From NCBI GenBank assembly GCA_029260695.1, contig JAJDCT010000067.1, forward strand, positions 1 through 22,250: a stretch of 22,250 nucleotides of DNA, read 5' to 3'. Both the position numbers and the translations under genes were made by a program. The DNA is from Phycisphaeraceae bacterium (GTDB lineage: Bacteria > Planctomycetota > Phycisphaerae > Phycisphaerales > Phycisphaeraceae). Of the stretch, positions 15,778-22,250 are shown piece after piece. The notes under the pieces are model-generated. The model was not told where the DNA came from, did no database searches, and saw only the letters and a list, made by a program, of their open reading frames with translations. Positions within the stretch are counted from its first letter, which is position 1; each line of letters begins with the position of its first letter.

Positions 15778-17637
15778 CTATGCCTCGGTGTTCTTAGGCA
15801 CATCACCAAACAGCGACCGTGACAACACCCACTTCAACACGAAGGCGGAAATGATTGCAATCACCAGGCAGATCAACACGCCCGTCCAACGCGAGAAGAT
15901 CGCTGACCCGATACCAAGCAGCATCGAGTAGATAAGCCCGATCGACGCCAGCCACCCGATCGCGCTCCGCCCAAACTCGCCCGACTCCGCCGCGATACCC
16001 TCACGCCTGCGCACAAACCGCCAACCCGGGCCCGGCGGACGGATATCACGGCAGAAAACCACCGCCTTGGTCGACGGCTTATGCGACGTCAACAGTGTCA
16101 CGACAACCCAAATGAACGCCGTCCCGAACGTCGTGATGACCATCCGATACGCGAAGTAATCTATAGGCCGACCCGACGCGTCCAGCAGAGGCTCCTTCAA
16201 CTCATCTAAAGGATTCGCCAGCCAATATTCACACCCGCTACCAAGCGCTAACGCGCCGACAATCGCAACAACCTCCGACCAGGCCGTGACACGCCACCAA
16301 TACCAACGCAGGATCAATACCGTCCCCACCCCGCCTACAAACACCCCCAAGAGTTTGTAGGCATCGATGATACCCGTGAGCCTTGTCGATACTTCCAGCG
16401 CCATGATGGTTAACAACACCATGGTCATCCGCGAAACCAGGATCTGCTCCCTCGGCTTCGCCTGCGGCCGGATGAAAGGCTGATACAGGTCATTCACCAG
16501 GTACGACGCGCCCCAGTTCAAGTGCGTGTCCAGCGTACTCATGTATGCCGCCAGCATCGCCGCGACTATCACACCCTTGATGCCCGGCCCAAGCATCAGG
16601 TCGATCATCATCGGGAACGCGCTCTCCGCATCCGCGCCGGGCTCTGCCAACTCCGGCAGCAACACCATCGACGCCAACCCGACCACGATCCACGGCCAAG
16701 GCCTAAGCACATAGTGGCAGAAGTTGTACCAGAGGAACGCCAACAGCGAATCCTTCTCCGACTTCGTCGCCAGAATCCGCTGAACCAAGTATCCAGAACC
16801 CGGCGCGGTCTGCCAAGACACGACGAATATATAGGTCAGGAACGTAAAGACAATCAGATCAAACGAAGACATATCGGGGAAAAAACCGAGGATATTCTTG
16901 TCCGGGTTGTACGCCGCACTCGCCTGGATCTGCTCCGCGAATCCGCCGCCCTCAGTGACCTTGCTAAACGACACCACCGCCAGCCAGATCGTCCCCACCA
17001 TCGCCAAACCGAACTGCACCAAGTCCGTGTACACCACGCCGTAGAGACCCGACGCCATCGAATACACCATCGCGCAGAATCCCAAAACCAGCAGCACCGC
17101 CCCCGTCTCGGTGATCGTGAACAGCGGCGCCGCGTCTTGTGAAATGATCAGCGAAAAAACCGGGTCGTCCCCCAACCCCATCACGGCCTGGACGACCTTC
17201 GTCGCCGCGATCGTCACAGACGCCATCACCACGCAGTTCACAAACACACCATCAAAGTAAACCTTGAACACACGCAGCAACGACCGCTGCGGCGAAGCGT
17301 CGTACCGGCACTGGATGAACTCGACATCCGTCAACACCTTCGTGCGCCGCCACAACTTGGCAAAGAAAAAGATCGTCGCGGTCTGACCGATCGCCGCCGC
17401 CCACCAGAACCAGTTGCCGTGGATCCCCTCACTACGCGCAAGCCCCGCTACGAACAACGGCGTGTCCGTCGAAAACGTCGTCGCCACCAGCGACGTCCCC
17501 GCGATCCACCAAGGCAACGACCGCCCGGCAACAAAAAAATCCGCCGTGGTACGCGATGCCTTACGCGAAAACACAACGCCCAGCACCAACGCGATCACGA
17601 CGTATAAGCCAACGATGAACCAGTCGAGTCCTGTCAT
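15778..17637 (-). CDS. Sodium:solute symporter family transporter
   Basis: 619 residues and about 13-14 membrane helices, typical of the SSS/SLC5 family in length and layout. The N-terminus has LDWFIVGLYVVIALVLG, then RTTADFFVAGRSLPWW (about residues 29-44), the family's first-loop signature, and TSLVATTFSTDTPLF, matching the helix that forms the sodium and substrate site. The C-terminal part has a loop with PPGPGWRFV followed by two last helices. It should bring a solute in with sodium through the inner membrane. The substrate cannot be read; neighbours hint at sugars. Start ATG 17637 has AGGA nine bases upstream and is overlapped by a tiny upstream frame (17634-17654). Confidence 0.92.
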   Translation of the reverse strand: MTGLDWFIVGLYVVIALVLGVVFSRKASRTTADFFVAGRSLPWWIAGTSLVATTFSTDTPLFVAGLARSEGIHGNWFWWAAAIGQTATIFFFAKLWRRTKVLTDVEFIQCRYDASPQRSLLRVFKVYFDGVFVNCVVMASVTIAATKVVQAVMGLGDDPVFSLIISQDAAPLFTITETGAVLLVLGFCAMVYSMASGLYGVVYTDLVQFGLAMVGTIWLAVVSFSKVTEGGGFAEQIQASAAYNPDKNILGFFPDMSSFDLIVFTFLTYIFVVSWQTAPGSGYLVQRILATKSEKDSLLAFLWYNFCHYVLRPWPWIVVGLASMVLLPELAEPGADAESAFPMMIDLMLGPGIKGVIVAAMLAAYMSTLDTHLNWGASYLVNDLYQPFIRPQAKPREQILVSRMTMVLLTIMALEVSTRLTGIIDAYKLLGVFVGGVGTVLILRWYWWRVTAWSEVVAIVGALALGSGCEYWLANPLDELKEPLLDASGRPIDYFAYRMVITTFGTAFIWVVVTLLTSHKPSTKAVVFCRDIRPPGPGWRFVRRREGIAAESGEFGRSAIGWLASIGLIYSMLLGIGSAIFSRWTGVLICLVIAIISAFVLKWVLSRSLFGDVPKNTEA

Positions 17638-17654
17638 ACGCCAAGTCCTGTCAT
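17634..17654 (-). other. Six-codon upstream reading frame overlapping the symporter start
   Basis: ATGACAGGACT occurs twice, 17 bases apart, on the minus strand. The upstream copy opens a frame MTGLGV whose stop TGA overlaps the symporter's ATG (ATGA). The AGGA in this copy is also the symporter's ribosome binding site. It may be a translated leader or only a local duplication. Confidence 0.3.
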
Positions 17655-17784
17655 CTCGAGCTTAAACGGGAAGGTATCACAACGCCCCTCCCCAAACATA
17701 GATACCCCCGATACCAGAACCATATTAGAGTTGCCCGGCATTCGCTCGCACGCCGCGACCCATTGAGCTGATATAAAGAGGGCC

Positions 17785-17813
17785 TAAATTAGCATATTAA
17801 TTTGTATTGTCAA
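17785..17813 (-). promoter_or_regulatory. Weak promoter candidate for the symporter gene
   Basis: Minus strand TTGACA (17813-17808) is perfect, but the -10 at the right distance is only TAATTT or AATTTA (17791-17785). Leader would be about 140 bases. Confidence 0.3.
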
Positions 17814-17862
17814 GTTGGGGCGATAATAATCTTGAATTCTACAATACTCTTATTTTTTAGTC

Positions 17863-17892
17863 TTGACAGCGGCGCCCCATGCCTGATATGAT
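17863..17892 (+). promoter_or_regulatory. Sigma70 promoter for the DUF4832-type lipoprotein gene
   Basis: Perfect -35 TTGACA (17863-17868) and -10 TATGAT (17887-17892, five of six) separated by 18 bases, in an AT-rich setting. Start of transcription near 17899, about 88 bases before the ATG at 17987. Confidence 0.65.
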
Positions 17893-17986
17893 GACTCATC
17901 TTGTATTAACAACCTTGCCGCCCCGCCCCCCCGATTCGTGTCTTCTGATATAGATGCACGGCAGACACGCCCCACTGGAGCACGCC

Positions 17987-19339
17987 ATGAAACGGACCCG
18001 CCTCCGCACCACATGGGCCATCTTCGCCCAACTCACGCTGCTACACCTGGTCGCCTGCGGCGCACCGGCAACAGAAAAAATATTCGCCACCGACGCCCAG
18101 CAAGACCTCGCCAACCCCGAGCGAGGCCTCTACACACAGTTCACCTCACAGGCCGAGTCGGACCCGCTTGGCCTTCAAAGCCTCCAGGCACTCCGCGATG
18201 AAAACATGTCGCTGTTGCTTAGGATGTACTACCTGAAAACATTCCGCGATCAGCCCCTAAGCAATACACAACTCGACTTAATCCGAAACGACTTCGCAGT
18301 CATCCGCGAGGCCGGCGTCAAGTGCATCCTGCGATTCGCCTACAGCGAAGGGATCGGCGAACCCGACGCACCCATCGACATCGTGCTTAAACACATGGGC
18401 CAGCTCGCCCCGATCCTCCGCGACAACGCAGACGTCATCGCCACCGCGCAGGCGGGGTTCATCGGCGCATGGGGGGAGTGGCACGCCTCGACAAACAATC
18501 TGGCCGATCCCGAAAACGCCAGGCAGATTGTCCACAAATGGCTCGACGTCCTGCCCCCACAAAGAACCGTCCAGCTGCGCACCCCGCGGCAGAAGTGGAT
18601 GATCCTGGATAACAAAACACCCCTGGACACCGACACCGCATTCACCGACACCCCCGCCTCTCGCATAGGCCACCACAACGACTGTTTCCTATCAAGCGAC
18701 ACCGACGTGGGCACCTACGAAGATATCGAAGTAGAAAAACATTACCTGCAAGCCGAGACGCGTTTCGTCCCCATGGGCGGCGAGACCTGCGCCAAAGCCG
18801 CCTTCTCCAAACCCGACAACGCACGCGATGAAATGGCCCGCCTCCACTTCAGCTACCTGAACCTGGGATACCACCCAGACGTGATCAACGCCTGGCGCGA
18901 CAACGGCTTCCTCAATGAAGTCAAAAACCGGCTGGGGTATCGGCTGTCGCTCAACTCAATCACTTACGAAACATCAGCCGCCGCGGGCGCAGACCTGCCG
19001 ATCACCATCACCCTATCAAACACAGGATTCGCAGCCCCCTACAACCCCCGGCAAGCCGAACTGATCCTCGTAGCAGAGGACCACTTGGCCGAATACACAA
19101 CCACGCTGCCCGACGACCCCCGCACCTGGCAGCCCGGCAACGACATCCAAATCAACGCACCAATACATATCCCCGAAACCGTAAAACCAGGCAATTACAG
19201 GTTATTTTTCGTACTCCCCGACCCCGAACCCACGCTCGCCGACCGGCACGAGTACGCGATCCGACTGGCCAACCCGGGTCTATGGAGCGCAGCCACCGGC
19301 CGACACGACATGGGCATCACCATCCAGATCACCGAGTGA
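17987..19339 (+). CDS. DUF4874/DUF4832-type lipoprotein, probably carbohydrate-related
   Basis: 450 residues from ATG 17987 (GGAG six bases upstream; ATG 17954 in frame has none). The N-terminus is a lipoprotein signal with lipobox LVAC, Cys24, so the mature protein is lipid-anchored facing the periplasm or outside. The family hallmarks follow in order: NPERGLY (43-49), LLLRMYYL, GVKCILRFAYS, GFIGAWGEWH (158-167), RIGHHNDCFL (226-235), VPMGGETC (261-268), and a C-terminal beta-rich domain from about 340. Pattern and Glu/Trp content recall TIM-barrel glycoside hydrolases, with Glu164 a candidate catalytic residue, but no activity is established to my knowledge. It diverges from the symporter and may process or bind the sugar that it imports. 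Its stop abuts the stop of the ROK gene with no base between. Confidence 0.8.
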   Translation: MKRTRLRTTWAIFAQLTLLHLVACGAPATEKIFATDAQQDLANPERGLYTQFTSQAESDPLGLQSLQALRDENMSLLLRMYYLKTFRDQPLSNTQLDLIRNDFAVIREAGVKCILRFAYSEGIGEPDAPIDIVLKHMGQLAPILRDNADVIATAQAGFIGAWGEWHASTNNLADPENARQIVHKWLDVLPPQRTVQLRTPRQKWMILDNKTPLDTDTAFTDTPASRIGHHNDCFLSSDTDVGTYEDIEVEKHYLQAETRFVPMGGETCAKAAFSKPDNARDEMARLHFSYLNLGYHPDVINAWRDNGFLNEVKNRLGYRLSLNSITYETSAAAGADLPITITLSNTGFAAPYNPRQAELILVAEDHLAEYTTTLPDDPRTWQPGNDIQINAPIHIPETVKPGNYRLFFVLPDPEPTLADRHEYAIRLANPGLWSAATGRHDMGITIQITE

Positions 19340-20521
19340 CTACCCGCCATACCAACCATCACAATACAACCCCGCCAACGCCAACCAACCCGCCGTCTCC
19401 GCCTGATGGGCCACCGGTTGATCCCACAGATCAAACCGCACTCGGTCAACCAACTCACCCAACATCAGCGAGCGGATCGATTGAGTCAACCGATCGCACG
19501 CCCCCGGCGAGCGTATCAATTCACTGACCAGCACAAGCCGATGCGGACGGATAAAATTCACGACGTTGGCGATACCGTTCGACAGGTAATCTACAATCGC
19601 CTCAAGCGATTCATCACCTACACGGTACGCCATCAAACGCTCCATCAGCACCCCACTCACGGACGGGCGCACGCCGGACATGCTCCTGGACCCTTCTTCG
19701 GTCCCGCGCCCCGCAGCTCCTAAAGAAGCACCGGCGCCCTCGATCTGCCGCAGGTACTCCGAGCTAAAGATCCGTTCAAGGCAACCGGCCTGCCCGCAGT
19801 AGCACCGCTCGGTGTCCGCGAAGTAGCGCATGTGCCCCAGCTCATTGGCGCTGCTGACACAACCCCGGTTGGGCCGACCCCCTATCAACACCGCCGCGCC
19901 TAGCGCACCATCACCGATGTTGACAAGCAACACGTCGTGCTCGGTATCCGCACGGTGGGTCAACTGCCAACGCGCCGCCAGCGCGTGCATGTCGTTTTCA
20001 ATAACCACCGGAAGCTCCCCCGCCACCTCATAGATCGGGCTCAAGCCCACCGCGGCCTGCCCGCTCGCGATCGGCCCCGACAGGACCCGCCTTGATTTTG
20101 AATCGTGAAACCCCGGGACACTGACCCCGATCCCCATCGCCCCTGGGCCGATGCGCTTGCCCAGCAATCCCGCCGCCGCTTTCACAAGTCGGGCCGGGCT
20201 GCCCGAGACAAACCGCGCCAACGGCTTGCCGACCAAGTGCCCCTGGAGGTTGATCCGGGCGACACCGACCGCGCCCGGCCAGATAGTCAACCCAATCATG
20301 TGCCGTTGGCCCGGGTCGATTTCCAACGGCACCCTAGGACGCCCCCCACCGCTGGGCCTGGCTTCGCATGCCCGCACGACCCCGTGCTCTATCAACGCCG
20401 AGGCCAGCGCCCCCACCCGGTTCGGCCCGACACCCGTCAATTCATGCAGATCAGACCGGCTCTGGGCCCCGTGCTGCCAGAGCTGCTGAAGAAGAAAACG
20501 CTGTTCACGAGTGACTCTCAC
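19340..20521 (-). CDS. ROK-family transcriptional repressor
   Basis: 393 residues from GTG 20521, the first in-frame start after the promoter region; the ribosome binding site is weak. Residues 5-52 form a MarR-like winged helix (SRSDLHELTGVGPNRVGALASALIEHG is the core), followed by SGGGRPRVPLEI, the usual ROK linker. The sugar-binding ROK domain has IGVSVPG, ENDMHA (175-180, with the catalytic-type Asp177), GDGALGAA, ELGH (His230) and the zinc motif CYCGQAGCLE (Cys240, 242, 247). Proteins of this type (NagC, Mlc, XylR) bind palindromic AT-rich operators and let go when a sugar ligand binds. The AT-rich repeats at 20529-20622, between this gene and the nucleotidyltransferase, are the obvious operators. 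Likely controls itself and the sugar-activation genes. Confidence 0.92.
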   Translation of the reverse strand: MRVTREQRFLLQQLWQHGAQSRSDLHELTGVGPNRVGALASALIEHGVVRACEARPSGGGRPRVPLEIDPGQRHMIGLTIWPGAVGVARINLQGHLVGKPLARFVSGSPARLVKAAAGLLGKRIGPGAMGIGVSVPGFHDSKSRRVLSGPIASGQAAVGLSPIYEVAGELPVVIENDMHALAARWQLTHRADTEHDVLLVNIGDGALGAAVLIGGRPNRGCVSSANELGHMRYFADTERCYCGQAGCLERIFSSEYLRQIEGAGASLGAAGRGTEEGSRSMSGVRPSVSGVLMERLMAYRVGDESLEAIVDYLSNGIANVVNFIRPHRLVLVSELIRSPGACDRLTQSIRSLMLGELVDRVRFDLWDQPVAHQAETAGWLALAGLYCDGWYGG

Positions 20522-20528
20522 AGCCCAG

Positions 20529-20542
20529 TTAATATCATACTA
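20529..20542 (-). promoter_or_regulatory. Operator/-10 element for the ROK gene (left half of 14-bp inverted repeat)
   Basis: The minus strand reads TAGTATGATATTAA, holding a TATGAT -10 (20538-20533) about 12 bases before the GTG start. It is the exact inverted copy of 20609-20622. A degenerate copy in the same direction lies beside it (AAATATCAACTA, 20549-20560). Confidence 0.6.
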
Positions 20543-20586
20543 GTGTCCAAATATCAACTATAATTGGCCATTATCTCCATATTGTG

Positions 20587-20622
20587 TTGAATATTCATAC
20601 TTTTTATGTAGTATGATATTAA
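20587..20622 (+). promoter_or_regulatory. Promoter and operator for the nucleotidyltransferase gene
   Basis: TTGAAT (20587-20592) and TATGAT (20612-20617) are 19 bases apart, a little long. The -10 lies inside TAGTATGATATTAA (20609-20622), the inverted copy of 20529-20542. A near copy AATATTCATACT (20590-20601) faces it, making a dyad of about 31 bases around 20605 that overlaps both promoter boxes. A bound repressor here would block RNA polymerase. Confidence 0.6.
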
Positions 20623-20652
20623 GTTTCGTCGCAGTGAAAAGAGTAAGTCAAA

Positions 20653-21462
20653 ATGGACAAAGCCGTGATTCTCGCTGGTGGCATGGGAACCCGGATGCGC
20701 AAGCATGACGGGGTGGCGGACCTGACCGAAGACCAGACGCACGTCGCCAGCACCGGGGTCAAGGCCATGATCCCCATCGATCGGCCGTTCCTGGATTATG
20801 TCCTCACCGTGCTCGCCGACGCCGGGTACAGCCATGTTTGCCTGGTGATCGGGCCGGACCACGAGAACGTCCGTGATTACTACAACGACCAGGCCCCGCC
20901 CAAGCGCATCTCAATTAAGTACGCGGTGCAGGCAAAGCCGTTGGGCACCGCCAACGCCGTCGCCGCCGCGGAGTCTTTCGTGGCAGGCGACCACTTCCTC
21001 GCGATCAACAGCGACAACCACTACCCCCTGGACGCGGTCCGCGCCCTGCGCGAGATCGATGGCCCCGGGCTCGCGGGCTTCGAGCGGCGCGCACTGATTG
21101 AAAAAAGCAACATCCCCGCCGACCGCGTGCTCAGATTCGCCGCCGCTGAAATCGACGACGCGGGCCACCTCCACCGTGTCATCGAAAAACCGACCGAGCA
21201 GCAATTAGCCGCGATCGGAGACGTGGTCTACCTGAGCATGAACTGTTGGCGGTTCACACCCAACATCTTCGACGCCTGCCGCAAGATCCCCCCCTCGACC
21301 CGCGGCGAATATGAAGTGACCGACGCGGCGCAATACTGCATCGATCACCTCGGCGAACAATTCCAGGTCATCAAGTCAAGCTCGCCTGTACTCGATTTAT
21401 CTTCGCGCCAGGACGTCGCACCGGTGACGAAGCTATTAGCTGGAACACAGGTGTCGTTTTGA
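20653..21462 (+). CDS. Sugar-1-phosphate nucleotidyltransferase (NDP-sugar pyrophosphorylase)
   Basis: 269 residues. It should join a nucleoside triphosphate and a sugar-1-phosphate to give an NDP-sugar and pyrophosphate. Motifs are all present: LAGGMGTRM (7-15) for the nucleotide, Lys37 in GVKAMIPI, QAKPLGTANAV (93-103), NSDN (119-122, with metal ligand Asp121), IEKP (177-180) and GEYEVTDA (218-225). Length fits the short RmlA/GalU-type domain without a C-terminal beta-helix. The sugar and base are not readable from these motifs. Ribosome binding site is a modest AGAG stretch about 10 bases upstream. The next gene, a GHMP sugar kinase, starts at a TTG overlapping this stop, so the two should act in sequence on one sugar. 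Confidence 0.9.
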   Translation: MDKAVILAGGMGTRMRKHDGVADLTEDQTHVASTGVKAMIPIDRPFLDYVLTVLADAGYSHVCLVIGPDHENVRDYYNDQAPPKRISIKYAVQAKPLGTANAVAAAESFVAGDHFLAINSDNHYPLDAVRALREIDGPGLAGFERRALIEKSNIPADRVLRFAAAEIDDAGHLHRVIEKPTEQQLAAIGDVVYLSMNCWRFTPNIFDACRKIPPSTRGEYEVTDAAQYCIDHLGEQFQVIKSSSPVLDLSSRQDVAPVTKLLAGTQVSF

Positions 21463-22250
21463 CGCACCGAACAGACACCGACATCGCCGCCGTAGCCGAA
21501 TCGCTAATCCAGGCTGGGATGAGCCGATCCCAGGCCGACTTCAAGTCGCAGCTTCTCATGGAGCTTGCAGACGCGGTTTCGCAAATGAGCGGGGGGCGCG
21601 CCGCAAAAGCCTACTTCGTCCCGGGCCGGATCGAACTGCTGGGCAAGCACGTCGATTACGCCGGCGGGCGAAGCCTGACATGCGCCACCGAACAGGGGTT
21701 TTGCCTGGTCGCGTCGCCGAGGGACGATTGGCGCGTGCGGATCGTCGAGCCTAAACGCCAACTCGAAGCGTCGTTCCCGCTTGACCCACAACTCGAACCC
21801 AGCCAAGAGGACTGGACCAATTACCCAATGAATGTCTGCCGCCGCGTCGCGCGCAACTTCCCACGGAGCTCCCCTCCCGGCTCCCCCGGCAAGCTGCGCG
21901 GCTGCGATATCGCTTTCACCAGCGACCTCCCCCAGGCGGCCGGGCTCAGCAGCTCCAGCGCCATGGTCGTCGCGATCTTTATGGCGATCTCTGACATCAA
22001 CCACTTCGATCAGCACCCGGCCTACTCGGCACAAATCAAGTCGGACCTCGACCTCGCAGGCTACCTGGGCGCTGCTGAAAACGGGCTGGGTTACGGCTCA
22101 CTTAAAGGTGACCGGGGCGTGGGCACGCTCGGCGGGAGCCAGGACCACACCGCCATCCTCTGCGCCCAGGCCAACACCCTTGGCCGGTTTTCCTACCTCC
22201 CGGTCCAACTGGAATCCCGCGTCAAGCTCCCGGACAACCACGCCTTTGTG
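21459..22250 (+). CDS. Galactokinase-like GHMP sugar kinase, 3' end outside the window
   Basis: 264 residues are visible and the frame runs off the end. The proposed start is TTG 21459, overlapping the previous stop (TTGA); ATG 21519 is an alternative, and the signature begins well after both. Motif 1 is GRIELLGKHVDYAGG, the galactokinase signature GRxNLxGEHxDYxGG with Asn to Glu and Glu to Lys changes. Motif 2 is LPQAAGLSSSSAM, the GHMP phosphate-binding loop. A GGSQDHTAIL segment matches the galactokinase GG-x-x-D-x motif with the catalytic base Asp. It should phosphorylate a hexose at C1. Together with the nucleotidyltransferase it would make an NDP-sugar from a free sugar, as in salvage pathways. 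The altered signature means the sugar may not be galactose. Confidence 0.85.
   Translation, partial: MTHRTDTDIAAVAESLIQAGMSRSQADFKSQLLMELADAVSQMSGGRAAKAYFVPGRIELLGKHVDYAGGRSLTCATEQGFCLVASPRDDWRVRIVEPKRQLEASFPLDPQLEPSQEDWTNYPMNVCRRVARNFPRSSPPGSPGKLRGCDIAFTSDLPQAAGLSSSSAMVVAIFMAISDINHFDQHPAYSAQIKSDLDLAGYLGAAENGLGYGSLKGDRGVGTLGGSQDHTAILCAQANTLGRFSYLPVQLESRVKLPDNHAFV

Larger units (their letters stand above)
17638..17986. other. AT-rich divergent intergenic region
   Basis: About 350 bases with no gene seen on either strand. Bases 17760-17900 are far richer in A and T than their surroundings and hold an outward-facing pair of TTGACA boxes (17813-17808 minus, 17863-17868 plus), the promoter listed for the lipoprotein gene, and a weaker minus-strand one. 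Confidence 0.6.

Noticed and set aside
1..22250. CRISPR arrays, insertion sequences, phage genes or integration sites
   Set aside because: No regularly spaced repeats, transposase or integrase motifs, or direct repeats flanking the tRNA were seen.

Overview
The window looks like a piece of a GC-rich Planctomycetota chromosome, probably class Phycisphaerae. This is inferred from gene content and protein style: a membrane protein with one CxxCH haem motif, Tat-exported TIM-barrel isomerases, TPR and coiled-coil exported proteins of no known family, a DUF4832-type lipoprotein, and a galactokinase-like GHMP kinase with a GRIELLGKHVDYAGG signature. No 16S rRNA gene is present, so the assignment is not firm. 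No phage genes, transposases or CRISPR arrays were seen.

Layout. (1) 3-665: 3' part of a membrane protein with a CxxCH motif, convergent with a Tat-signal sugar-phosphate isomerase-like protein (742-1707, minus). (2) 1908-7072: three plus-strand genes for exported proteins of unknown function (TPR plus a PDZ-like domain; coiled coil; beta-rich), then tRNA-Gly(TCC) with its promoter and a clear intrinsic terminator. (3) 7513-10919 (minus): a compact operon encoding a membrane-anchored PhnD-like binding protein, a HAMP protein with a histidine phosphoacceptor region but no ATPase domain, and a complete RegB-like histidine kinase. (4) 11091-15610 (plus): YgbA_NO-family protein, AhbD-like and AhbC/NirJ-like radical SAM haem-maturation enzymes, and an NtrC-type sigma54 activator. 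A textbook -24/-12 element (TGGCAC-N5-TTGC) stands in front of ygbA. (5) 15778-17637 (minus): sodium:solute symporter, divergent from a DUF4874/DUF4832-type lipoprotein (17987-19339). (6) 19340-20521 (minus): ROK-family repressor, divergent from a sugar nucleotidyltransferase (20653-21462) and a galactokinase-like GHMP kinase that runs off the window end. The 131-bp gap between them carries a perfect 14-bp inverted repeat that supplies the -10 region in both directions.

How the genes may work together. Regions 3 and 4 read as one signalling-and-response unit. A periplasmic ligand sensor, a kinase-less HAMP/phosphoacceptor protein and a quinone-motif membrane kinase could feed the NtrC-type regulator. 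That regulator would switch on its own operon through sigma54. The operon makes a protein of a nitrosative-stress family and two enzymes of siroheme-dependent haem b (or haem d1) synthesis, which suggests respiratory haem supply tied to nitric oxide or redox state. This link is inferred from gene order and promoter type and is the most novel part of the window. Regions 5 and 6 look like carbohydrate uptake and sugar activation (kinase plus nucleotidyltransferase giving an NDP-sugar) under a ROK repressor.
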